Source of the DNA: Lysinibacillus sphaericus OT4b.31 | GTDB lineage: Bacteria > Bacillota > Bacilli > Bacillales_A > Planococcaceae | DNA length: 64,000 bases | Assembly: GCF_000392615.1 (NCBI RefSeq) | Contig: NZ_KB933398.1 | Coordinates: 3,757,204 to 3,821,203 of the forward strand | Direction of reading: 5' to 3' | Shown: piece by piece, positions 42,446 through 51,323 of the stretch | Layout of the letters: each line of letters begins with the position of its first letter | Numbering within the stretch: position 1 is the stretch's first letter | Position numbers and translations under genes: made by a program | Notes under the pieces: model-generated | The model's database searches: none | The model's input: only the letters and a program-made list of their open reading frames with translations | Told to the model about the DNA's origin: nothing

Positions 42446-43183
42446 TTATTTAACTGCCTCTTGTTGTTGTTTGCTTTCGATTAACTCCGATACGGTAACA
42501 AATGTATATCCTTGCTTCTTTAATGTTGGCAAAATTTCTTCAAGTGCTTTAAGCGTTTGTGTACGATTGCCGCCACCATCGTGAAAAAGAATAACATCTC
42601 CAGGCTTTGTGCCGTTCAGTACTTTTTTAACGATTTTACTCACTCCTGGTTGTTTCCAATCCTGTGTATCCTGATGCCAAGACCACATTACTACTTTGTA
42701 TCCATCCTTCACCGCAGCATTAATCATTTTGTCATTGTAATTTCCACCTACGGGGCGAAACAGAACAGGATAGAAACCTGTAATGCTATAAATCATTTCA
42801 TTCGTCTGGCGCAGTTCCTCCTGTAACTCAGTTACTGAAACCTTAAAAGGATGCGTATACGTATGATTGGCTAATTCATGCCCTTCCGTATAAGTGCGTA
42901 AAACAAGCTCAGGATATTTTTCTGCATTTCCTCCAACAACAAAAAAGGTAGCCTTCGCCTCATACTTGGCCAATAAATTTAAAACTTCTGCTGTATATTT
43001 TGGATGCGGGCCATCATCAAAAGTCAGAGCAACAATCTTATCTTTGGTGTTAATATCCCACACAACTTCCCCCGTCTCCTCATAATAGCTTCGTCCTTTA
43101 TCAGCAAAGGTTTTCAATCCTGCATAAAATATCGAGATGATTAAAAAACTAGCCGTTAAAATCAATATGTGCTTACGCATCAT
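42446..43183 (-). CDS. Polysaccharide deacetylase (NodB domain), membrane-anchored
   Basis: A 245-residue protein with an N-terminal membrane segment (ILILTASFLIISIFYAGL) and a NodB deacetylase domain. Motifs: ALTFDDGPH (catalytic Asp and metal Asp), HELANHTYTHPF (two metal His), LFRPVGGNYN, WSWHQDTQDW and LFHDGGGNR. It would deacetylate peptidoglycan or another amino-sugar polymer outside the cell membrane. GGGAGGTG precedes the ATG at 43183. Whether it is PdaA/PdaB-like or a vegetative enzyme cannot be settled here. Confidence 0.92.
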   Translation of the reverse strand: MMRKHILILTASFLIISIFYAGLKTFADKGRSYYEETGEVVWDINTKDKIVALTFDDGPHPKYTAEVLNLLAKYEAKATFFVVGGNAEKYPELVLRTYTEGHELANHTYTHPFKVSVTELQEELRQTNEMIYSITGFYPVLFRPVGGNYNDKMINAAVKDGYKVVMWSWHQDTQDWKQPGVSKIVKKVLNGTKPGDVILFHDGGGNRTQTLKALEEILPTLKKQGYTFVTVSELIESKQQQEAVK

Positions 43184-43547
43184 AGCATCACCTCCCATGC
43201 ACAATTTCACCTAACTTCGTTAACTTACTATTTGCGAAATGCAGTGAATTATACTTCAGAATGACTGGCTGTTTTCCCCTACATCTCCTAAATAACTACA
43301 CCTATAAAATAGTTAGAAATGTTTTCACTTCAACACATTACTGCAGTTCATATACTGATCTTCATATAATATTCACAAACGGGCGCTTATTTTTGAACGA
43401 TTTGTGAAAACAATCACATTGCACTTTCTTTTTTAAAAAATCGGTGTAAAATAGGAACTATAACTGATATATAACAATTTAAGAAAACCACCGTGAATTA
43501 TCCGGTTGTTATAGAACAAAAAAATCAGATACAAAGGGGCCTTTACA
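43184..43547. other. Gene-poor stretch upstream of the 40-codon ORF
   Basis: About 360 bases, AT-rich. I see no ORF with a ribosome site, no strong hairpin and no clear promoter beyond generic A/T tracts. It must hold the promoters of the deacetylase and of the small gene at 43548. Confidence 0.5.
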
Positions 43548-43670
43548 ATGTGGGTTATTACAGTTTTTGAAAAAGATACTTTCCGCATGTTCGAATACAG
43601 CACTAAAAATGAAGCAACAATTGCATTAGAAAAATTTAAGCAAACAGCAATGCTCTCTTATACAAAGTAA
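43548..43670 (+). CDS. Small protein of 40 residues, unknown function
   Basis: A short ORF, MWVITVFEKDTFRMFEYSTK followed by NEATIALEKFKQTAMLSYTK. AAGGGG lies six bases before the ATG and a clear terminator follows eight bases after the stop, which supports a real gene. The pattern (beta-hairpin then amphipathic helix) resembles short uncharacterised Bacillus proteins beginning MWV-T-F. No function known. Confidence 0.7.
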   Translation: MWVITVFEKDTFRMFEYSTKNEATIALEKFKQTAMLSYTK

Positions 43671-43677
43671 TAAAATG

Positions 43678-43709
43678 AAAGGCTACTCTGAGGAGTAGCT
43701 TTTTTTATC
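43678..43709 (+). terminator. Terminator of the 40-codon gene
   Basis: AAAGGCTACTC pairs with GAGTAGCTTT around a four-base loop, followed by TTTTT. Confidence 0.85.
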
Positions 43710-43913
43710 CCTTTTCGTAAATTCCCCAAATCTTCTACATACTTTCATTCGTGAACTCTCACATAAAGTGAAGAAAGCTACTAACATAGCTACAGCTGTT
43801 TTGGACATTCACTATTGGATATTGAACTGTCATTACATGCTTTTTAAAATCGAAATATCTTGAACACCTTTTTGTCTATCGCCATATGTATATAGAGAAA
43901 AGGAGTGATTTAA

Positions 43914-44216
43914 ATGGTGACAATTGAGCCTATCATGATTAAAGGTCATTTTTTCACAGCTGTCATTGTTCATTTACCAAAAACAACACTACTGACAATT
44001 TCAAATGATACAGGCTACATCATGTGTGGCGCATTAGATGTTGGTCTTTTAAATAGTCGTTTGGTGGATCGTAAAATTGTTGCTGGTCGAGCAGTTGGTG
44101 TTAAAACAATTGATGAGTTATTAACAGCTCCGCTTGAATCCGTTACCTATGAAGCGGAACAGCTTGGCATATTTGCAGGGATGACTGGGGTAGAGGCATT
44201 ATTAAAAATGATTTAA
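43914..44216 (+). CDS. yunC: YunC-family (DUF1805) protein
   Basis: A 100-residue protein of the DUF1805/YunC family. Signatures: FFTAVIVHLPKTTLLTISND and GYIMCGALDVGLLN, with the conserved ASN-like RLVDRKIVAGRAVGVKTIDE. Structures of the family show a small alpha/beta fold; function is not established. AAGGAGTG precedes the ATG. Monocistronic. Confidence 0.88.
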   Translation: MVTIEPIMIKGHFFTAVIVHLPKTTLLTISNDTGYIMCGALDVGLLNSRLVDRKIVAGRAVGVKTIDELLTAPLESVTYEAEQLGIFAGMTGVEALLKMI

Positions 44217-44353
44217 TGTAGCACAACTGCTATGACTCGAATCGTCAATGACGCTGAAATGGAACAATTGAATTTTATTCAGCTGGTGTTTTAACATCGG
44301 CTGAATAAGCTATTCACTCTTTCCTTATACTATAAGGCAAAGGGAGTGATTTA

Positions 44354-44977
44354 ATGCATACAAATAAACATTTGAAGATACATTTAGCTTTATTATTCAT
44401 TGTTATTGTAGTTTTTATATGGTCTATTATCAAACCTGTTTCCTATTTGGATTGGTTAGCAGAAGTCAGTCCTGGTGTCATTGCTATTATTACGGTTATT
44501 GCCATTTACAACAAGTTCCGCTTCACGACATTTTCGTATTTTATCATCGCTCTTTTATCTATTCTGACATTCGTTGGCGGACATTATACGTATTCAGAAG
44601 TCCCTCTTTTTAACTGGCTAAAAGAAGAATTTCATTTACAACGCAATCACTACGATCGCTTTGGACATTTCCTTAAGGGGTTAATGGCAATTGTGATAAG
44701 AGAGATATTATTACATAAAACGCAATTAACCAAAGGAGCTTGGTTGTCGGGCATTACCATTAGTATCATGCTAGCCATTGCCGCTTTATATGAAATTATA
44801 GAATGGCTTAGTACCAAAATTTCAAAGGGAGGACATGTTTCCAAGGATTTTTTAGGGATGCAAGGTGATAAATGGGATGCTCAATGGGACATGTTTTTAG
44901 CCCTTATTGGAACGATTCTAACGCTACTCCTTTTCACCAAATTACATGATAAGCTTTTAAAAAGGCAATCAAAGTGA
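44354..44977 (+). CDS. DUF2238 (YjdF-like) membrane protein
   Basis: A 207-residue integral membrane protein with about six helices. Conserved features of DUF2238: GGHYTYSEVPLFNWLKEEF, RNHYDRFGHFLKGLMAIVIR and LGMQGDKWDAQWDMFLALIG, with His and Asp residues facing the membrane surface. Function unknown. GGGAGTGA precedes the ATG. Confidence 0.88.
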   Translation: MHTNKHLKIHLALLFIVIVVFIWSIIKPVSYLDWLAEVSPGVIAIITVIAIYNKFRFTTFSYFIIALLSILTFVGGHYTYSEVPLFNWLKEEFHLQRNHYDRFGHFLKGLMAIVIREILLHKTQLTKGAWLSGITISIMLAIAALYEIIEWLSTKISKGGHVSKDFLGMQGDKWDAQWDMFLALIGTILTLLLFTKLHDKLLKRQSK

Positions 44978-45060
44978 ACCTAGATTATTGTCTAAACATA
45001 ATGCCATTCCTGTAACGAGCATAGCCTACTAGTATGAACCATACGGAAGGTGGTATTCTG

Positions 45061-45711
45061 GTGTATTATGCAAATGTCAATCAACACTCAATCCCTGCGT
45101 CTCGTATCATTACCGTGACAGGGAATGGAAAGGTACTAGCTAGAGCAAATTATGCCCAGCTTCAAATAGAAGTGAGCACACAAGGGCAAAGTGTGCAAGA
45201 AACGCAGCAAGAAAATGCTAGTATCATGAATCGTGTACTTCAATCCATCTTGGCCCTAAATATTCCAAGAGAAAATGTGCAAACTGCGGCCTATACTATT
45301 GCTCCTCTCTATGACTTTGTAGATGGTAAACAGGTGTTTAAAGGCTACGAGGTGACAAATGCCATTACGGTTAAAATACCGGACACGAATCAGGTTGGGT
45401 CGGTCATTGATACGGCCGTGCACAACGGAGCAAATCGTATTTCATCCATCCAATTTAAAATTGACAATGCAGATGTATATTATCAACAAGCACTCAGCTT
45501 AGCTCTTCATAATGCACAAATGAAAGCCAAAACGATTGCTGAAACCATGCAATTGTCTTTGCATCCTCAGCCAATCGAAATTGTCGAGGAACATGAAAAT
45601 GGCCCTGTACTGTATAGATCCATGGCAATGGCAGAATCGACGATTTCAACCCCAATCGAACAGGGTCAAATGACAATTAGTGCCACTGTACGAGTCAAAT
45701 TTCAATATTAA
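45061..45711 (+). CDS. SIMPL-domain (DUF541) protein
   Basis: A 216-residue SIMPL/DUF541 protein: RIITVTGNGKVLARANYAQL, VQTAAYTIAPLYDFVDGKQV and the C-terminal MTISATVRVKFQY. Members are often periplasmic or surface, but no signal peptide is visible here, so location is unclear. Start is GTG at 45061 with GAAGGTGG before it. Function unknown; some relatives are linked to oxidative stress. Confidence 0.85.
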   Translation: MYYANVNQHSIPASRIITVTGNGKVLARANYAQLQIEVSTQGQSVQETQQENASIMNRVLQSILALNIPRENVQTAAYTIAPLYDFVDGKQVFKGYEVTNAITVKIPDTNQVGSVIDTAVHNGANRISSIQFKIDNADVYYQQALSLALHNAQMKAKTIAETMQLSLHPQPIEIVEEHENGPVLYRSMAMAESTISTPIEQGQMTISATVRVKFQY

Positions 45712-45836
45712 ATTTATTTCCATGGAAATTTGGAAGCTTAAAGAGAGCCTTACTACATTCATGCTGTAGTAAGGCTTTATAGAGGTCAATGTGATTCATC
45801 ACCTCGTAGATTTTATTAAACGGAAAGTCTTTGGCG

Positions 45837-46706
45837 CTAATTCACATGGATTATACCCTCTCTGCTAATAAGCTCCAATTTATTGGATGCATCTCCTATT
45901 TTACCTTGTTGTAACTTCTCACTATCCGTTCCTTTCTGATACCCATCTAAATGAACTGTTATATCTGAAGATTCGCTAGTAGCTATAAACTTTAAAGATT
46001 TAGGTTTGTCTTTATAGGATATCGTAATATCTCCTGAACCAGTTTCTACAGATAGCGATGTCCCTTCCTTCATCTCTTTCATGAGGACCTCACCGCTTGT
46101 TGAAGTAACTTCCAGCTTAGGACTAATAACTCTTGTAACATAGCTATCACCATTGGTTGAAGCGATTGCTAAATCATTCAATGAACTGTCCATAATGCTC
46201 AGTTCTCCGTCCTTGGATGTAATTTTACCTTTATCTGCGGAAAGGCCTTTAATGATTTTAGAGCCAGAATCATTCGTAATAATAATATCTTTTGTTACTA
46301 TATTATTGATTTTTATATCACCATTGCTATTATTTACTGTAATCATGTTCACGCCATTATTAGGTAAAGAAATGTGGAGTGTACCCTTTTTACCAAAGCT
46401 GACGTTTCCCAAAACTCCACCTGGTGAATCTTGCTGTTGTACTTTAATTTTATTCTCTACCTTGTTAATGGAGACTGGATTTTTCTCGCTATTTTGTTGT
46501 TTACCATCTACCATAACTGTTATTTTTTTAGATTTCGAACTTTTTAATTCTATATTCCAAGACTCACTATTTATTTCTACTTCTTCAATTTGATCACCAT
46601 CGAAGGACTGTTCTTTTTTGTAGCTTTTTTCACCAACTGCTTTGAGGCTGAATACGACTCCCCCAATTACACCCACTAATAAAAAAGCAATTATAGCTTT
46701 TTTCAA
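45837..46706 (-). CDS. DUF4097-type anchored beta-repeat protein
   Basis: A 289-residue protein with an N-terminal membrane anchor (AIIAFLLVGVIGGVVFSL) and a DUF4097 beta-solenoid-like region (ITVNNSNGDIKINNIVTKDI; LEVTSTSGEVLMKEMKEGTS; LSVETGSGDITISYK), as in LiaG/LiaX-type envelope stress proteins. Start is TTG at 46706 after GAGGAGTAAAG. It is the third gene of a minus-strand run with an ABC permease and ATPase, and diverges from a two-component system; an envelope stress role is inferred from this context. Confidence 0.85.
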   Translation of the reverse strand: MKKAIIAFLLVGVIGGVVFSLKAVGEKSYKKEQSFDGDQIEEVEINSESWNIELKSSKSKKITVMVDGKQQNSEKNPVSINKVENKIKVQQQDSPGGVLGNVSFGKKGTLHISLPNNGVNMITVNNSNGDIKINNIVTKDIIITNDSGSKIIKGLSADKGKITSKDGELSIMDSSLNDLAIASTNGDSYVTRVISPKLEVTSTSGEVLMKEMKEGTSLSVETGSGDITISYKDKPKSLKFIATSESSDITVHLDGYQKGTDSEKLQQGKIGDASNKLELISREGIIHVN

Positions 46707-46732
46707 CTTTACTCCTCATTTCCATAGATATT

Positions 46733-47437
46733 TTAAATTACATCAATTTTGTCGACTTTATGATAAGAAAGGAAGCCTATTATAAGACCCAATAAGCAAA
46801 ATACGATTGGCACAGCTATAAACTGAAATAAACTTGTAGGGCTTCCTCCATTAGAAACAGTTGCGTTAATCAAGAATCCAATGAATACAGCTGAAGTAAT
46901 GGTCGTTGCCGTTGATTTTTTTCTCATGCCAAAATACAAGGGAATTAAACTCACTCCAGCAATCATAAATGCACTGATAAAAATGGATGGTACAGCGGCG
47001 ACCATTTCGTGTATTTCAACTGGCGTTTCAAATAAGCCCATCATTGGATTTAACAAATAAATGAATAAATTAATTATCAAAGTAGCACTAATGATGCTCA
47101 AGAAACAAAATCCAAAAACAATGGATAATTTGGCTTGAATTATTTTTTTCCTTTTTACTGGATAAGTGAATAATGTTTGAATGGTATTCCCCTTATATTC
47201 ATCAATAACTAAACGGGATAAAATCACACTTGAGAAGATGATAAATACGATTCGAATTAAAATATTCGTTAACGACATAAATTCTGCGTAATCCGGAAAC
47301 ATTTGCTCCGCTTCGCCTTTAGAACCTAATGCCATTAGTGCAACAGCAGCAAATATGCCTATAGTACACATGGCTAATCCTTTAAAATAACTAGATAAGC
47401 AATTCTTATTCCATTCCAGTCTCATCAGTTTAAGCAT
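46733..47437 (-). CDS. ABC-2-type transporter permease, module 1
   Basis: A 234-residue permease with about six membrane helices (LAMCTIGIFAAVALMALG; IVFIIFSSVILSRLVID; LSIVFGFCFLSIISATLIIN; FQFIAVPIVFCLLGLIIGFL). It contains YKGNTIQTLFTYPVKRKKII, typical of bacteriocin/lantibiotic immunity permeases of BcrB/MutE type. Start is the ATG at 47437 with GGGGGG seven bases before it. It overlaps the ATPase gene by eight bases. Confidence 0.88.
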   Translation of the reverse strand: MLKLMRLEWNKNCLSSYFKGLAMCTIGIFAAVALMALGSKGEAEQMFPDYAEFMSLTNILIRIVFIIFSSVILSRLVIDEYKGNTIQTLFTYPVKRKKIIQAKLSIVFGFCFLSIISATLIINLFIYLLNPMMGLFETPVEIHEMVAAVPSIFISAFMIAGVSLIPLYFGMRKKSTATTITSAVFIGFLINATVSNGGSPTSLFQFIAVPIVFCLLGLIIGFLSYHKVDKIDVI

Positions 47438-48353
47438 ATCGGTTCCCCCCATTAATAAGGTTTAAAAAATACTCTTCTAAATTATGTTGTTGTTTCTCGA
47501 TTCTGTTCACCACAATGCCATTTAGAACTAATTCTTTATTAATTTGAGATTGGGAAATTCCTGTAGCAAAAATTCGAATGCAATGCTGATCCACAACTTC
47601 ATATTTATGGATTCCTAGTTTCTTCTCCAGTACTTGTGTCGTTTTTTCCAAATTGTCTACCTTAATCTCAAGGTACTCCATGTTTTCTGCTCTAACTTCC
47701 TCCATTCTTACTTCTTTCAACAATTTTCCATGATCGATAATGCCAATAGTGTCGGCTATCGATTCGATTTCTGAAACGATATGACTTGATATTAAAATGG
47801 TGATGCCATGCTGTTCTTTTAAAAGTAATAGGAGTTCGCGAATGTCTTTAATACCAATAGGATCAAGCCCATTAATTGGCTCATCCAAAATGAGAATTTC
47901 TGGTTTAGTGACAATCGCCCGCGCTATGCCTAATCTTTGCTTCATGCCCAAAGAAAACTCATGTATTTTTTTATTTCCTACATCTTTCAGGCCAACAATT
48001 TCCAATGCCTCTTTAACGGCCTCTTTCCCATAAACGCCAATATAGTCGCAGTGAAGTTGTAGATTTTCCTTTGCCGTTAGTCTTTCATAAAACTCTGGAT
48101 ACTCGATAATGCTCCCTATGTTCTTTAAATATTGATACGAAGTCGGCAGGACCGGTTGGTCAAATACTTTAATTTCACCCGATGAAGGTTTTACTAAGTT
48201 TAAAATCATCTTCATAATTGTTGTTTTCCCCGCTCCATTTGGGCCCAAAAATCCATAAATTTCTCCTCTGTTAATGTTCATATTGACACTTGAAACCGTT
48301 TCAACCCCTTTAAATGTCTTGCTTAATTGATGAATGTGGATAACTGATTCCAT
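47430..48353 (-). CDS. ABC transporter ATPase (BcrA/lantibiotic-immunity type), module 1
   Basis: A 307-residue ATPase. Walker A GFLGPNGAGKTTIMKMI (about 35), signature FSLGMKQRLGIARAIV (about 135), Walker B ILILDEPINGLDPIGI. The last 80 residues are the extra domain of BcrA-type proteins (YLEIKVDNLEKTTQVLEKKL). It should power removal of a membrane-active peptide or bacitracin-like drug with the permease encoded next. Divergent from the response regulator gene 150 bases away, the usual arrangement for an inducible drug-peptide module. Confidence 0.93.
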   Translation of the reverse strand: MESVIHIHQLSKTFKGVETVSSVNMNINRGEIYGFLGPNGAGKTTIMKMILNLVKPSSGEIKVFDQPVLPTSYQYLKNIGSIIEYPEFYERLTAKENLQLHCDYIGVYGKEAVKEALEIVGLKDVGNKKIHEFSLGMKQRLGIARAIVTKPEILILDEPINGLDPIGIKDIRELLLLLKEQHGITILISSHIVSEIESIADTIGIIDHGKLLKEVRMEEVRAENMEYLEIKVDNLEKTTQVLEKKLGIHKYEVVDQHCIRIFATGISQSQINKELVLNGIVVNRIEKQQHNLEEYFLNLINGGNRYA

Positions 48354-48503
48354 TCGACTTTACACCCCATCTTTATTTTTTGGTTACGATACACTAAGCT
48401 TAATGGACGAAAGTAAAATCAAAGTAAACACAATGGAAAATGACCGTAATATTTTCAATGGAATAAAGAAATACGGAAAAGAACTTGATATGATGAGGTT
48501 GAA

Positions 48504-49241
48504 ATGAGGGAAAATCAAATGGAGTCTGCAAAAATTTTAGTAGTAGATGATGAAATCGGCATTTTAAAATTACTCGAAATTACACTTAGAAAAGAAAACT
48601 TTATAAATATTGAAACTGCTTCAACCGGCAAAGATGCGCTTCAACTTGTAAAAGACAATATTTACGATATTATTTTGCTCGATATTATGCTGCCAGATAT
48701 CAGTGGCTTTGAACTTTGTACGGAAATACGAAAACATACGAATACGCCTATTATTTTTGTTAGTGCGCGCTCTACGGATTTCGATAAACTAACGGGATTA
48801 GGCATTGGTGGGGATGATTATATTACAAAGCCTTTTAATCCCTTAGAAGTTGTTGCTCGAATTAAAGTCATCCTTCGACGTCAAAAAATGGATGAGGACA
48901 TAAAACTGAAAAGGGACACTAGATTCGATTATGGCTATTTCATTTTCAACCCTGAATCTGCTACGTTAACAGTTAAAAACCAACACATCGAATGTACTGC
49001 AAAGGAGCTTGAGTTACTGCATTTTTTTTGTAAAAATCCTAATCGTATTTTCACTACAACACAGCTCTATGAATTCGTATGGGGAAATGATGTATTCGGA
49101 GAAGAAAAAACTGTGACCATCCATATAGCAAAATTGAGGAAAAAACTCGGCGATGATACTCGTAAACCTAGAATCATTGTTAATTTACGAGGGATCGGCT
49201 ATAAATTCATTCCACCAAAAGAGGCGTTTGCATGCGAATAA
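48504..49241 (+). CDS. OmpR-family response regulator, module 1
   Basis: A 245-residue regulator: receiver domain (about 7-125; phospho-acceptor Asp in YDIILLDIMLPDISG, Lys in GDDYITKPFNPLEV) and a winged-helix DNA-binding domain (LYEFVWGNDVFGEEKTVTIH; LRKKLGDDTRKPRIIVNLRG). Two starts are possible: ATG 48504 after GAGGTTG, or ATG 48519 after GAGGG. It overlaps the kinase gene by ten bases and probably activates the divergent ABC genes. Confidence 0.93.
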   Translation: MRENQMESAKILVVDDEIGILKLLEITLRKENFINIETASTGKDALQLVKDNIYDIILLDIMLPDISGFELCTEIRKHTNTPIIFVSARSTDFDKLTGLGIGGDDYITKPFNPLEVVARIKVILRRQKMDEDIKLKRDTRFDYGYFIFNPESATLTVKNQHIECTAKELELLHFFCKNPNRIFTTTQLYEFVWGNDVFGEEKTVTIHIAKLRKKLGDDTRKPRIIVNLRGIGYKFIPPKEAFACE

Positions 49242-50326
49242 ATACTCGATTTACATTGCATCTAGCACTGGGGATAATTTTGTGGATATTGGCGACCGGT
49301 GTAGGTATTCTGTTTATTCTTGAAGGTATCCTTCCACTAATTGAAATGAATGTTAATGAGGCTAAAGAAGGTTTACTTGTAGCATGGATTTTTGGCATTA
49401 GTACGATAATTTGTATCAGTTTATTTGGATGGTATTTTGGAGGACCCCTCGGTTTTATAATGACTTGGATTTATCAGCTCTCACAAGAGAACTTTAAACA
49501 GCCTGAAGGTTTACCTAAAATCTATACAAGAAAAGGAAAACTCCGTAAACGCTATCTTTTATATAAAGAGGTACTTCAGCACCTTCAATCCTTATCTGTG
49601 AAATTACAGGCTGCTGAAATAGAACGAGTACAAGTCGAACAAGCGAAACAAGAATGGATAGCTGGTATTTCGCATGATTTAAAAACACCCTTAACCTATA
49701 TAACCGGCTACTCCACATTGTTATTGAATGAGCAGTATGAATGGTCAAAAGAGGAGAGTCATTCCTTTATTCAAGAGATAGCAGATAAGGGCCAGCATAT
49801 GGAAGAACTTATTGAGGATTTAAGTCTCGTGATTCAGCTTAATAGTGCGGACGGTGCAATTCCCTTGCACAAGAACAGCCAGGATTTAGTTGAATTCACA
49901 AAAAGAATTGTTGCAAACATAAGCAATAATCCACAAGCACATGACTACATGCTGCACTTTAAAACGGATACGCCTGTGCTAAACGTTGAGTTTGATGCTA
50001 AATTTATGCAACGGATTTTACAAAACATACTGATGAACTCGATTATCCACAACCCTCAACACACAGCTATTTATACACAGCTTTATGATAACGATAAAAA
50101 TATAGCCATCCACATTGTTGATAATGGTGTGGGTATGTCTACGCACATGGTAGAAAATATTTTTCAGCAGTATTATCGTGGAACAACAACAGACGCCTCT
50201 TCTGAAGGCACTGGATTGGGCATGGCTATAGTCCATAAGCTAGTTACAGCACATAATGGGACAATCTCCGTTCACAGTGAGCCCTCTAAAGGAACTTCTT
50301 TCAAACTTACATTACCGAAAAAATAG
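49232..50326 (+). CDS. Sensor histidine kinase, module 1
   Basis: A 364-residue kinase. Two membrane helices at about 8-32 and 47-69 enclose only a short outside loop, so sensing may occur within the membrane or via the transporter. A linker helix leads to the H box GISHDLKTPLTYITGY (His near 148), then the ATPase with N-box IHNPQH-like and DNGVGMST and GTGLGMAIVHKL. It phosphorylates the regulator encoded upstream. The small sensor fits the intramembrane-sensing kinases tied to peptide-antibiotic ABC transporters. Confidence 0.92.
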   Translation: MRINTRFTLHLALGIILWILATGVGILFILEGILPLIEMNVNEAKEGLLVAWIFGISTIICISLFGWYFGGPLGFIMTWIYQLSQENFKQPEGLPKIYTRKGKLRKRYLLYKEVLQHLQSLSVKLQAAEIERVQVEQAKQEWIAGISHDLKTPLTYITGYSTLLLNEQYEWSKEESHSFIQEIADKGQHMEELIEDLSLVIQLNSADGAIPLHKNSQDLVEFTKRIVANISNNPQAHDYMLHFKTDTPVLNVEFDAKFMQRILQNILMNSIIHNPQHTAIYTQLYDNDKNIAIHIVDNGVGMSTHMVENIFQQYYRGTTTDASSEGTGLGMAIVHKLVTAHNGTISVHSEPSKGTSFKLTLPKK

Positions 50327-50374
50327 AATACTATACAACATGTCAGTGTTCTATCTAGCTGTCTGCGTAATCTC

Positions 50375-50426
50375 AAAAATTTCGCGTGACCACTAGATGC
50401 TTCATTCATCTAAGGGGTCACGCGAA
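50375..50426 (-). terminator. Terminator of the EamA gene pair
   Basis: TTCGCGTGACC (50381-50391) pairs with GGTCACGCGAA (50416-50426), with an inner TAGATG/CATCTA pairing; the minus-strand side continues ATTTTTGAG. Confidence 0.8.
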
Positions 50427-50444
50427 TCAACAGCACAATGGGCG

Positions 50445-51323
50445 TTAAATTTTTGCATTAGTTTTTTTAACAATGCGTTCATTCGAAAATAGCAGAGCAA
50501 AAAGAATTATACATATGCCCACCGAATGTCGCATCGATAACGTTTCATTTAATATAAAATATCCTAAGAGTACACCAACAACAGGAACGATATAATTACT
50601 AAAGGATGCAAATAGAGCACCTTCTACTTTAATTAAAAGATTATAGAGCAAGTAGACAATTCCTGAATGGAAAACGCCTAATATAGCAATCGATACTATT
50701 TGTGTTTTGTTTATATTCACTTGTAATGGTTGTTCAAAAATGAATGACAATGGAAGTAATAGTAGCGTCGCAATCCATAGAACGTTCCTCATATGGACCA
50801 CAGGAGAGCCCCCCTGTAATTTTTCCATTAAAATCAATGACAACGCAAAGCTTATTGCGGCCAGTAGGAGTAGGACATTTCCAAGAATATTTCCCGAAAT
50901 ATTCAGTGCTGTTTGATCGGGCCATGATAACACAATGATGCCTAAAAAGCCTAAAAAAATACTGAGGACTTCTATCCTTCTTGCTTTCTTTTTAAAGAAC
51001 AATGTAAATAAGGCGAGCGTAAAGATTGGTACCATCGCAATCAACATCGATGCAACACTGCTCGATACGTATTTTTGACCTTGTGCAATCAGGATGAATG
51101 GTAATACTACTTCAAAAAGGGCAAGACAAAAATATAATCTAATCGTCGTTTTATTGTTTTCTTTTATTAAAAATAGACTAATAATGCTTAAGCACATGGC
51201 TCCAATAAAAGCCTTTAACATCGATAAAGTAATGGCTCCTATATCATTCGTTACTAACGCTACAAAGAAAAATTGGGACCCCCAAATGCAACTTATCACG
51301 AGCAAAAAGCTATATTTTCTCAT
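50445..51323 (-). CDS. EamA-family (DMT) exporter 2
   Basis: A 292-residue transporter with ten membrane helices and two EamA repeats. The first repeat starts KYSFLLVISCIWGSQFFFVA, with EVVLPFILIAQGQKYVSSSV, and the second ends AGVLLGYF-like VVGVLLGYFILNETL. The ATG at 51323 has GGGAG eight bases upstream and overlaps the end of the upstream EamA gene by 14 bases. Substrate is likely an amino acid or other metabolite, unproven. Confidence 0.9.
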   Translation of the reverse strand: MRKYSFLLVISCIWGSQFFFVALVTNDIGAITLSMLKAFIGAMCLSIISLFLIKENNKTTIRLYFCLALFEVVLPFILIAQGQKYVSSSVASMLIAMVPIFTLALFTLFFKKKARRIEVLSIFLGFLGIIVLSWPDQTALNISGNILGNVLLLLAAISFALSLILMEKLQGGSPVVHMRNVLWIATLLLLPLSFIFEQPLQVNINKTQIVSIAILGVFHSGIVYLLYNLLIKVEGALFASFSNYIVPVVGVLLGYFILNETLSMRHSVGICIILFALLFSNERIVKKTNAKI

